This document shows, piece after piece, positions 10,276 through 19,900 of a DNA stretch of 64,000 nt. Within the stretch, counting starts at the first letter, position 1. The number at the start of each line of letters is the position of its first letter. This DNA is from Angomonas deanei. Taxonomy: Eukaryota > Euglenozoa > Kinetoplastea > Trypanosomatida > Trypanosomatidae. The stretch lies in NCBI GenBank assembly GCA_903995115.1, contig LR877149.1, positions 682,001-746,000 of the forward strand, written 5' to 3'. The notes beneath the pieces are model-generated. The model ran no database searches and was not told where the DNA came from. It worked only from the letters and a program-made list of their open reading frames with translations. A program made the position numbers and the translations under genes.

Positions 10276-13200
10276 CGCCGTCACCCTTGATGAACTACAC
10301 GATAAGCGTGATGCACTAGATGAGCTTGCGAAGGAGAACGAGAAACTCGCTGCTGACCTTGAGCAACAGAAGGCTGAGAATGACAAGCTGGCTGACGAAA
10401 ACGAGAAACTTGCTGAGGGTCTTGAGCAACAAAAAGCCGAGAATGACAAGCTGGCTGATGAGAATGACAAGCTTGGTGATGAGCTCGAGAAGCAGAAGGT
10501 TGAGAACGACAAGCTGGCGGATGAGAACGAGAAGCTGGCCGGCGAGAACGAGAAGCAGAAGGCTGAGAACGACAAGCTGGCTGATGAGAACGAGAAACTC
10601 GGTGATGAGCTCGAGAAGCAGAAGGCCGAGAACGACAAGCTGGCGGATGAGAACGAGAAACTCGGCGATGAGCTCGAGAAGCAGAAGGCCGAGAATGATA
10701 AGCTCGCCGACGATAACGAGAAGTTAGCTGCGGACCTTGCTGACGCCGAGAAGGAGTTGGAGGCTCACCGGACGAAGCGTCTGGATGCTGTGGACACCCG
10801 CGCCACCGACCCGGAGCTTGCCGCTGCTGATGGTGTTCCGGTGCGTTCTGCTGGGGCAAAGGCTCGCTCTGCGGATGAGGTGAAGGCTCCTGTGAACCCT
10901 GAACAGATCACTGGAGAACCACTGTACGCCGTCACCCTTGATGAACTACACGATAAGCGTGATGCACTAGATGAGCTTGCGAAGGAGAACGAGAAACTCG
11001 CTGCTGACCTTGAGCAACAGAAGGCCGAGAATGACAAGCTGGCTGACGAAAACGAGAAACTTGCTGAGGGTCTTGAGCAACAAAAAGCCGAGAATGACAA
11101 GCTGGCTGATGAGAATGACAAGCTTGGTGATGAGCTCGAGAAGCAGAAGGCTGAGAACGACAAGCTGGCTGATGAGAACGAGAAACTCGGCGATGAGCTC
11201 GAGAAGCAGAAGGCCGAGAATGATAAGCTCGCCGACGATAACGAGAAGTTAGCTGCGGACCTTGCTGACGCCGAGAAAGAGTTGGAGGCTCACCGGACGA
11301 AGCGTCTCAATGCTGTGGACACCCGCGCCACCGACCCGGAGCTTGCCGCTGCTGATGGTGTTCCGGTGCGTTCTGCTGGGGCAAAGGCTCGCTCTGCGGA
11401 TGAGGTGAAGGCTCCTGTGAACCCTGAACAGATCACTGGAGAACCACTGTACGCCGTCACCCTTGATGAACTACACGATAAGCGTGATGCACTAGATGAG
11501 CTTGCGAAGGAGAACGAGAAACTCGCTGCTGACCTTGAGCAACAGAAGGCTGAGAATGACAAGCTGGCTGACGAAAATGAGAAACTTGCTGAGGGTCTTG
11601 AGCAACAAAAAGCCGAGAATGACAAGCTGGCTGATGAGAATGACAAGCTTGGTGATGAGCTCGAGAAGCAGAAGGCTGAGAATGATAAGCTCGCCGACGA
11701 TAACGAGAAGTTAGCTGCGGACCTTGCTGACGCCGAGAAGGAGTTGGAGGCTCACCGGACGAAGCGTCTGGATGCTGTGGACACCCGCGCCACCGACCCG
11801 GAGCTTGCCGCTGCTGATGGTGTTCCGGTGCGTTCTGCTGGGGCAAAGGCTCGCTCTGCGGATGAGGTGAAGGCTCCTGTGAACCCTGAACAGATCACTG
11901 GAGAACCACTGTACGCCGTCACCCTTGATGAACTACACGATAAGCGTGATGCACTAGATGAGCTTGCGAAGGAGAACGAGAAACTCGCTGCTGACCTTGA
12001 GCAACAGAAGGCTGAGAATGACAAGCTGGCTGACGAAAACGAGAAACTTGCTGAGGGTCTTGAACAACAAAAAGCCGAGAATGACAAGCTGGCTGATGAG
12101 AACGAGAAACTCGGCGATGACCTCGAGAAGCAGAAGGCTGAGAACGACAAGCTCGCGGATGAGCTCGAGAAGCTGGCCGGCGAGAACGAGAAGCTTGGCG
12201 ATGAGCTCGAGAAGCAGAAGGCCGAGAATGATAAGCTCGCCGACGATAACGAGAAGTTAGCTGCGGACCTTGTTGACGCCGAGAAGGAGTTGGAGGCTCA
12301 CCGGACGAAGCGTCTCAATGCTGTGGACACCCGCGCCACCGACCCGGAGCTTGCCGCTGCTGATGGTGTTCCGGTGCGTTCTGCTGGGGCAAAGGCTCGC
12401 TCTGCGGATGAGGTGAAGGCTCCTGTGAACCCTGAACAGATCACTGGAGAACCACTGTACGCCGTCACCCTTGATGAACTACACGATAAGCGTGATGCAC
12501 TAGATGAGCTTGCGAAGGAGAACGAGAAACTCGCTGCTGACCTTGAGCAACAGAAGGCTGAGAATGACAAGCTGGCTGACGAAAACGAGAAACTTGCTGA
12601 GGGTCTTGAGCAACAAAAAGCCGAGAATGACAAACTGGAAGATGAGATTGACAAGCTCGCGGATGTAATTGAGAAGCTTAGGGATGATCTGGAGGAAACT
12701 AGCGCTTCCAAGGAGGAGCTAGCTGTGGACCTTGCTGACGCCGAGAAGGAGTTGGAGGCTCACCGGACGAAGCGTCTCGATGCTGTGGACACCCGCGCCA
12801 CCGACCCGGAGCTTGCCGCTGCTGATGGTGTTCCGGTGCGTTCTGCTGGAGCAAAGGCTCGCTCTGCGGATGAGGTGAAGGCTCCTGTGAACCCTGAACA
12901 GATCACTGGAGAACCACTGTACGCCGTCACCCTCGATGAACTACACGCCAAGCGTGATGCGCTAGATGAGCTTGCGAAGGAGAACGAGAAACTCGCTGCT
13001 GACCTTGAGCAACAGAAGGCTGAGAACGAGAAGCTTGCTGATGAGAACGAGAAGCTAGCGGAGGAAAATGAAAGGGTGGAAGGTGATCTTGAGAAAGAAA
13101 AGAGTGACAATTCTAGGCTGCACGGTCTTAACGACGACCTTTCCGGTGAGAACGAGAAGCTTGGCGATGAGCTTGAGAAGCAGAAGGCCGAGAATGATCG

Positions 13201-16200
13201 GTTAGCGGATGAAAACGAGAAGCTGTTGGGTGAAAATGAAAAGTTGGCAAATGAGCTCGAGCAACAGAAGGCCGAGAATGACAAGCTGGCGGACGAGAAT
13301 GAGAAGCTAACCGGTGAGCTCGACGTTGCCAATAAGGAGTTGGACGCTCACCGACACAAAAGGCAAGAGGCTATTGACGCTCGCGCTAGCGATCCGGAGC
13401 TTGCCGCTGCTGACGGAGTACCCGTTCGCGCCGCGGGAGGAAAAGGAATTGATGCCGGAGCGCCTGTGGACCCCGCCCAGATTGAGAAGGAGCCGTTGTA
13501 CTGCGTAACTCTCGACGAGCTCCAGAATGCACGGAATCAGTTGGAGGAGCTCGAAGATGAAAAAGAAAAGATACTGAAGGATCTTGACGATGCAAGGGAT
13601 GACATAAAGGAGCTTGAAAAGTACAACATCAACAATAACAACAGTGACCCCAGCAAACCGCAAACCACCACAAGCCATAAGAAGGTCTTCGACGGTGACG
13701 AGTGGAACTTGGTTATGGAGGACAGCCCTGAGGAACTCAACGATGTGTTTATCACGGATACCATGGCCGCTTGCAGAGTTTCACGCGGTAGTGTCAAGAA
13801 CATTAAATTTGTCCTCGGCAGTTTGCATGCTGATTTCGATGTGAGCCATAACGCAGATATCAGCGGCGAGGACATGGACGCGTTCATTCAGTCTTACCCC
13901 TTCCCTGGTATGCACGACCTATACGCAAATCGTCGTAAAGGTAGAAGAGGAATAGATGCTGTGAGAGACGACTTGCAGAACGCGGAGGAAGCCCTCGCAG
14001 AGGAGAAGAAGCGGGGTGATGAACTCGACGAGGAGCTCGGGAAGCAGAAGGCCGCGAATGACAAGCTGGCTGATGAGAATGACAAGCTTGCCGGTGAGAA
14101 CGAGAAGCTTGGCGATGAGCTCGAGAAGCAGAAGGCTGAGAATGACAAGCTGGCTGATGAGAACGAGAAGCTGGCCGGCGAGAACGAGAAGCTTGGCGAT
14201 GAGCTCGAGAAGCAGAAGGCTGAGAATGACAAGCTGGCTGATGAGAACGAGAAACTCGGCGATGACCTCGAGAAGCAGAAGGCTGAGAACGACAAGCTGG
14301 CGGATGAGCTCGAGAAGCTGGCCGGCGAGAACGAGAAGCTTGGCGATGAGCTCGAGAAGCAGAAGGCTGAGAACGACAAGCTGGCTGATGAGCTCGAGAA
14401 GCTGGCCGGCGAGAACGAGAAGCTTGGCGATGAGCTCGAGAAGCAGAAGGCTGAGAACGACAAGCTGGCGGATGAGCTCGAGAAGCTGGCCGGCGAGAAC
14501 GAGAAGCTTGGCGATGAGCTCGAGAAGCAGAAGGCTGAGAATGACAAGCTGGCTGATGAGAACGAGAAACTCGGCGATGACCTCGAGAAGCAGAAGGCTG
14601 AGAACGACAAGCTGGCGGATGAGAACGAGAAGCTGGCCGGCGAGAACGAGAAGCTTGGCGATGAGCTCGAGAAGCAGAAGGCTGAGAATGATAAGCTCGC
14701 CGACGATAACGAGAAGTTAGCTGCGGACCTTGCTGACGCCGAGAAGGAGTTGGAGGCTCACCGGACGAAGCGTCTCGATGCTGTGGACACCCGCGCCACC
14801 GACCCGGAGCTTGCCGCTGCTGATGGTGTTCCGGTGCGTTCTGCTGGGGCAAAGGCTCGCTCTGCGGATGAGGTGAAGGCTCCTGTGAACCCTGAACAGA
14901 TCACTGGAGAACCACTGTACGCCGTCACCCTTGATGAACTACACGATAAGCGTGATGCACTAGATGAGCTTGCGAAGGAGAACGAGAAACTCGCTGCTGA
15001 CCTTGAGCAACAGAAGGCTGAGAATGACAAGCTTGCCGACGAAAACGAGAAACTTGGTGATGAGCTCGAGAAGCAGAAGGCTGAGAACGACAAGCTGGCT
15101 GATGAGAACGAGAAACTTGCGGGTGATAATGAGAAGCTTGCCGGAGAGAACGACAAGTTGGCCGGTGAGCTCGAGCAACAACATGGTGAGAATGACGCTG
15201 TCGCAGACAGTAACGAGAAACTCGGCGAAGAGTTAGAGAAGCAGAAGGCTGAGAATGACAAGCTGGCTGATGAAAATGACAAGCTTGCCGGTGAGAACGA
15301 AAAGCTGGAGGATGAGCTCGAGAAGCAGAAGGCTGAGAACGACAAGCTGGCCGACGATAACGAGAAGTTAGCTGCGGACCTTGCTGACGCCGAGAAGGAG
15401 TTGGAGGCTCACCGGACGAAGCGTCTCAATGCTGTGGACACCCGCGCCACCGACCCGGAGCTTGCCGCTGCTGATGGTGTTCCGGTGCGTTCTGCTGGGG
15501 CAAAGGCTCGCTCTGCGGATGAGGTGAAGGCTCCTGTGAACCCTGAACAGATCACTGGAGAACCACTGTACGCCGTCACCCTCGATGAACTACACGCCAA
15601 GCGTGATGCGCTAGATGAGCTTGCGAAGGAGAACGAGAAACTCGCTGCTGACCTTGAGCAACAGAAGGCCGAGAATGACAAGCTGGCTGACGAAAACGAG
15701 AAACTTGCTGAGGGTCTTGAGCAACAAAAAGCCGAGAATGACAAGCTGGCTGATGAGAATGACAAGCTTGGTGATGAGCTCGAGAAGCAGAAGGCTGAGA
15801 ACGACAAGCTGGCCGACGATAACGAGAAGTTAGCTGCGGACCTTGCTGACGCCGAGAAGGAGTTGGAGGCTCACCGGACGAAGCGTCTCGATGCTGTGGA
15901 CACCCGCGCCACCGACCCGGAGCTTGCCGCTGCTGATGGTGTTCCGGTGCGTTCTGCTGGAGCAAAGGCTCGCTCTGCGGATGAGGTGAAGGCTCCTGTG
16001 AACCCTGAACAGATCACTGGAGAACCACTGTACGCCGTCACCCTCGATGAACTACACGCCAAGCGTGATGCGCTAGATGAGCTTGCGAAGGAGAACGAGA
16101 AACTCGCTGCTGACCTTGAGCAACAGAAGGCTGAGAATGACAAGCTTGCCGACGAAAACGAGAAACTTGCGGGTGATAATGAGAAGCTTGCGGGAGAGAA

Positions 16201-16759
16201 TGACAAGCTTGCCGGTGAGCTCCAGCATCAACAGGGCGAGAATGACGCTGTGGCAGACGCCAACGACAAGCTTGGTGATGAGCTCGAGAAGCAGAAGGCT
16301 GAGAACGACAAGCTGGCTGATGAGAACGAGAAGCTTGCCGGCGAAAATGGGAAGTTGTCTGCGGATCTGGAACAACAGAAGGCCGAGAACGAGAGGCTGA
16401 TTGAAAGCGCCAATGATATGAAGGGCGAGTGGGATGCTGATAATGAGGCGAATGAAGCGGAGCTCATTGACGTCATCGCTCAACTGAAGGCGTTAGAGGG
16501 CGAGAATGCGGCACTTAAGGGTGCCTTGGATGATAAAAATAAGGAGATCGATGGATTGAAGAACCATGACGAGCGTTGGTTTGATTCTACAGGAAAAACT
16601 CAAGTGGTGACTCGCCACACCAAGATTTTCGACGGAAATTGGGAAAAGATCTTGAGGGAGCGGCCAGAAGCTCTGTTTACGGCTTTCGTTACCGACGCAG
16701 GAAACGCGTGTCATGTTCCCCGTGACCAAATCAATGAAGTTGGTTTCGACCACGACTAG
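10247..16759 (+). CDS. Giant coiled-coil FAZ1-like protein A, C-terminal part
   Basis: This is open in the same frame as 5153-10171 and continues the same architecture, with no convincing start codon of its own near the 5' end. It carries eight 'B' repeats, each with ATDPELAAADGVPVRS, VNPEQITGEPLYAV and LDELHDKRDALDEL followed by runs of KLADENEKLxxxLEQQKAEND heptads. The array is interrupted at 13670-13940 by a full copy of the FAZ1-conserved-like domain and by more heptad repeats. The C-terminus (about 16600-16756) holds only the first half of that domain: TRHTKIFDGNW, then NACHVPRDQINEVGF, then stop. Composition is dominated by Glu, Lys, Asp, Leu and Ala, consistent with a long parallel coiled coil. 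Together with the upstream entry it predicts a filament or scaffold component of over 400 kDa. The function is inferred. Confidence 0.65.
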   Translation, partial: TLNRSLENLYAVTLDELHDKRDALDELAKENEKLAADLEQQKAENDKLADENEKLAEGLEQQKAENDKLADENDKLGDELEKQKVENDKLADENEKLAGENEKQKAENDKLADENEKLGDELEKQKAENDKLADENEKLGDELEKQKAENDKLADDNEKLAADLADAEKELEAHRTKRLDAVDTRATDPELAAADGVPVRSAGAKARSADEVKAPVNPEQITGEPLYAVTLDELHDKRDALDELAKENEKLAADLEQQKAENDKLADENEKLAEGLEQQKAENDKLADENDKLGDELEKQKAENDKLADENEKLGDELEKQKAENDKLADDNEKLAADLADAEKELEAHRTKRLNAVDTRATDPELAAADGVPVRSAGAKARSADEVKAPVNPEQITGEPLYAVTLDELHDKRDALDELAKENEKLAADLEQQKAENDKLADENEKLAEGLEQQKAENDKLADENDKLGDELEKQKAENDKLADDNEKLAADLADAEKELEAHRTKRLDAVDTRATDPELAAADGVPVRSAGAKARSADEVKAPVNPEQITGEPLYAVTLDELHDKRDALDELAKENEKLAADLEQQKAENDKLADENEKLAEGLEQQKAENDKLADENEKLGDDLEKQKAENDKLADELEKLAGENEKLGDELEKQKAENDKLADDNEKLAADLVDAEKELEAHRTKRLNAVDTRATDPELAAADGVPVRSAGAKARSADEVKAPVNPEQITGEPLYAVTLDELHDKRDALDELAKENEKLAADLEQQKAENDKLADENEKLAEGLEQQKAENDKLEDEIDKLADVIEKLRDDLEETSASKEELAVDLADAEKELEAHRTKRLDAVDTRATDPELAAADGVPVRSAGAKARSADEVKAPVNPEQITGEPLYAVTLDELHAKRDALDELAKENEKLAADLEQQKAENEKLADENEKLAEENERVEGDLEKEKSDNSRLHGLNDDLSGENEKLGDELEKQKAENDRLADENEKLLGENEKLANELEQQKAENDKLADENEKLTGELDVANKELDAHRHKRQEAIDARASDPELAAADGVPVRAAGGKGIDAGAPVDPAQIEKEPLYCVTLDELQNARNQLEELEDEKEKILKDLDDARDDIKELEKYNINNNNSDPSKPQTTTSHKKVFDGDEWNLVMEDSPEELNDVFITDTMAACRVSRGSVKNIKFVLGSLHADFDVSHNADISGEDMDAFIQSYPFPGMHDLYANRRKGRRGIDAVRDDLQNAEEALAEEKKRGDELDEELGKQKAANDKLADENDKLAGENEKLGDELEKQKAENDKLADENEKLAGENEKLGDELEKQKAENDKLADENEKLGDDLEKQKAENDKLADELEKLAGENEKLGDELEKQKAENDKLADELEKLAGENEKLGDELEKQKAENDKLADELEKLAGENEKLGDELEKQKAENDKLADENEKLGDDLEKQKAENDKLADENEKLAGENEKLGDELEKQKAENDKLADDNEKLAADLADAEKELEAHRTKRLDAVDTRATDPELAAADGVPVRSAGAKARSADEVKAPVNPEQITGEPLYAVTLDELHDKRDALDELAKENEKLAADLEQQKAENDKLADENEKLGDELEKQKAENDKLADENEKLAGDNEKLAGENDKLAGELEQQHGENDAVADSNEKLGEELEKQKAENDKLADENDKLAGENEKLEDELEKQKAENDKLADDNEKLAADLADAEKELEAHRTKRLNAVDTRATDPELAAADGVPVRSAGAKARSADEVKAPVNPEQITGEPLYAVTLDELHAKRDALDELAKENEKLAADLEQQKAENDKLADENEKLAEGLEQQKAENDKLADENDKLGDELEKQKAENDKLADDNEKLAADLADAEKELEAHRTKRLDAVDTRATDPELAAADGVPVRSAGAKARSADEVKAPVNPEQITGEPLYAVTLDELHAKRDALDELAKENEKLAADLEQQKAENDKLADENEKLAGDNEKLAGENDKLAGELQHQQGENDAVADANDKLGDELEKQKAENDKLADENEKLAGENGKLSADLEQQKAENERLIESANDMKGEWDADNEANEAELIDVIAQLKALEGENAALKGALDDKNKEIDGLKNHDERWFDSTGKTQVVTRHTKIFDGNWEKILRERPEALFTAFVTDAGNACHVPRDQINEVGFDHD
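10763..16330 (+). repeat. 'B' repeat array inside giant gene A (eight units in two blocks)
   Basis: The anchor GCTCAC (Ala-His of EAHRTKR) is at 10763, 11288, 11750, 12296, 12758, then 14756, 15407 and 15869. Within each block the spacings are 525, 462, 546, 462 and 651, 462 bp, that is 175, 154, 182, 154, 217 and 154 codons, all exact multiples of 7 residues (21 bp). The spacer carrying NPEQITGEPLYAVTLDEL is almost invariant, and the number of heptads following it varies. Confidence 0.9.
13312..14110 (+). repeat. Second copy of a segment found at about 9073-9870 (offset 4,239 bp)
   Basis: The segment running from the GAGCTCGACGTTGCCAATAAGG repeat start, through the Asn-rich linker and FAZ1-conserved-like domain, to the GKQKAANDKLADENDKLAGEN heptads is nearly identical to the one at about 9073-9870. 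Landmarks such as GTACAACATC fall at 9382 and 13621. The offset of 4,239 bp is a multiple of three (1,413 codons), so the duplication is in frame. Only scattered substitutions are visible, such as Thr to Ala in DTMTACRV/DTMAACRV. Confidence 0.85.
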
Positions 16760-16900
16760 CACTTTTTTTTTTATATTAGTTTTGTTTTTCATAAGTTTAA
16801 GTTTTAATCGTCAATCATCAATCACCCATCAACTTTTTCCGGTATACCTTTTCATTGTTCCCTTTTTTATATTCCCCTCACTGATATTACTACTGCACTC

Positions 16901-16967
16901 CCTCTTCCAGTTGTGTATTTATTTATTTATAGTCCTTAGTTCCTTGTTTCTTATTTTTGTATCAAAA
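16901..16967 (+). promoter_or_regulatory. Spliced-leader acceptor and 5' leader of giant gene B
   Basis: The pyrimidine-rich CCTCTTCCAG ends in an AG at 16909-16910, 57 nt before the ATG at 16968. The same sequence sits at the same distance before gene C (AG at 22264-22265), so the acceptor was duplicated with the gene. Trans-splicing use is inferred from the family. Confidence 0.6.
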
Positions 16968-19900
16968 ATGCTGTCTCAGCTACTTGACCCCAGTTGTGGT
17001 TCTGTGAGTGTTGGTGATGTTGTCGCGTTTGATTACGTGCTCAACAAAAAGTGGAGGTGGACGCTGGGGAGCGTCACGAGATTGGACAAGAATTGCGCCT
17101 CTATAGAAGAGTGGGCTGTTCACGAAGGTGACCCGGACTCTCTCCAGTCCATTTTGAGTCGCGGTGTGGATGACGAGGATCGAAAGCTGCGCCATTTTCA
17201 ACAGATGCTACTGCAGGCGCGTGACAAGTTGGCCAGCATACGCAGCCTTAATGAGGACCGTCTTCTTGCGGTCCGCGGTGAGTATGACGCGGCCCGCACA
17301 TCGTTAGAGAACGTGGATGAGGTGGAATTAAGAAAAATGACCTCCCAGACGACGCCCTCCCCGGTCGCCATGGCCGTTCTGAAGGGTGCTCTCGCCATTG
17401 CCAAATGCGATCCCACTGTGGACGAGTACTACAGTTGGGCGGACATCCAGGCGGAATATCGCAAAGCCTCCACCTGGAGTACTATTCTGAAGGTTGATGT
17501 TCTCGCCAAACCATATCCCTCGGCGGAAGCGCTGCGAGCCGGTCTCACGGACTCTCGCCTCTCGCTGAACGCGGCCAATCAAGACTCCGCGGAGACTGGC
17601 GCTCTCCACCAATGGATTACCAATGCGTTGTCGTATCAAGAGGCTTACCGCAACACCACCAATGACAAACGAATTCAGGAGCAAAATGATATTATAGCGG
17701 CAGCCATTGCCGGCATGAAGGCGTCCCGAGCGAAGATGGACAAGCTGAGGGAGGAACTGCAGGCGAAGACCCCTGCCGGCCTTCCGGGTCAAGTTACTTC
17801 CTTTACTAAAACTTCCGCCGAGCTGACGATCCCACTTTCCGCGGTGATATGCCCTGTGCAGGTGGACGGCAGCGTGACCGCCTGCGCGCTCACCGATGAC
17901 GAAGTTAACGTTGTGCTGGAGTACGCTGCGGGGTTGAGGTACATGCTCAGCGAAAAGCTGCGGGGGGTTCGAACCAACATGATAGCCTCGGAGTCCGAAC
18001 GGAGCTGCCTGTCAGTTTACGCGACCGATCTGGAGGAGAGACTCTACTTCTACCAGCACATACTGTTCAGCATGCTCCGCCAATTGGACGCCGCCAACAC
18101 GGACCTGCAGAATGAGTGCCAGGAGCTCGTTGACCAACTCAACGACAAGTACGATGAAATGGATCAGCTTGCCGCACAGCTCAACGAGTTGGGAGAAAAC
18201 CTTACCGTCCGCAACAAAGAGAATGACGAAGAGCTGAAGGCCAGAGACGAAGCGCTTGGGCAGCGCGATGCTGACTTAACCTCCAAATCTGAAGAACTTC
18301 AGAAAGCCTTGGCCGCCAATGCCGACCTACAGCGTGAGCTGGAAGAATCGAAGCAAGCCGGCGAGGTTGCCGCACAACAGCTCGAAGACCGCGAGAGGGA
18401 GATTGCTGACCTTGAACGTGAGCTGGAAGAATCGAAGCAAGCCGGCGAGGTTGCTGCACAACAGCTCGAGGACCGCGAGAAGGAGCTTTTGCCGACCTTC
18501 AACGTGAGTTGGAAGAGGCACGCCAGGGAGGAGACGCTGCCCAACGCGAGGCGGGCGATGTTCCCGCCTTCGAGGCCGCGAGAAGGGCTTGCCGACCTAC
18601 AGCGTGAGCTGGAGGAAGCGAAGCAAGCCGGTGAGGTTGCTGCACAACAGCTCGAGGATCGCGAGAAGGAGCTTGCCGACCTACAGCGTGAGCTGGAGGA
18701 AGCGAAGCAAGCCGGCGAGGTCGCCGCACAACAGCTCGAGGACCGCGAGAAGGAGCTTGCCGACCTACAGCGTGAGCTGGAGGAATCGAAGCAAGCCGGT
18801 GAGGTTGCCGCACAACAGCTCGAGGACCGCGAGAAGGAGCTTGCCGACCTACAGCGTGAGCTGGAAGAATCGAAGCAAGCCGGCGAGGTTGCCGCACAAC
18901 AGCTCGAGGACCGCGAGAAGGAGCTTGCCGACCTACAGCGTGAGCTGGAGGAATCGAAGCAAGCCGGCGAGGTTGCCGCACAACAGCTCGAGGACCGCGA
19001 GAAGGAGCTTGCCGACCTTCAACGTGAGTTGGAAGAGGCGCGCCAGGGAGGAGACGCCGCCCAACGCGAGGCGGGCGATGTGTCCCGCGCTCTCGAGGAC
19101 CGCGAGAAGGAGCTTGCCGACCGCGAGAGGGAGATTGCCGACCTTCAACGTGAGTTGGAAGAGGCGCGCCAGGGAGGAGACGCCGCTCAACGCGAGGCGG
19201 GCGATGTGTCCCGCGCTCTCGAGGATCGCGAGAAGGAGCTTGCCGACCTACAGCGTGAGCTGGAAGAATCGAAGCAAGCCGGCGAGGTTGCCGCACAACA
19301 GCTCGAGGACCGCGAGAAGGAGCTTGCCGACCTACAGCGTGAGCTGGAAGAAGCGAAGCAAGCCGGCGAGGTCGCCGCACAACAGCTCGAAGACCGCGAG
19401 AAGGAGCTTGCCGACCTACAGCGTGAGCTGGAAGAAGCGAAGCAAGCCGGCGAGGTCGCCGCACAACAGCTCGAGGACCGCGAGAAGGAGCTTGCCGACC
19501 TACAGCGTGAGCTGGAGGAAGCGAAGCAAGCCGGCGAGGTCGCCGCACAACAGCTCGAGGACCGCGAGAAGGAGCTTGCCGACCGCGAGAGGGAGATTGC
19601 CGACCTTCAACGTGAGTTGGAAGAGGCACGCCAGGGAGGAGACGCTGCCCAACGCGAGGCGGGCGATGTGTCCCGCGCTCTCGAGGACCGCGAGAAGGAG
19701 CTTGCCGACCTACAGCGTGAGCTGGAGGAAGCGAAGCAAGCCGGCGAGGTCGCCGCACAACAGCTCGAGGACCGCGAGAAGGAGCTTGCCGACCTACAGC
19801 GTGAGCTGGAAGAAGCGAAGCAAGCCGGCGAGGTCGCCGCACAACAGCTCGAGGACCGCGAGAAGGAGCTTGCCGACCGCGAGAGGGAGATTGCCGACCT

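Noticed and set aside
17960-17975. GGGTTCGAACC, resembling a tRNA T-loop
   Set aside because: It lies inside the coding sequence of giant gene B (and again in C), and no acceptor or anticodon stem can be built around it.
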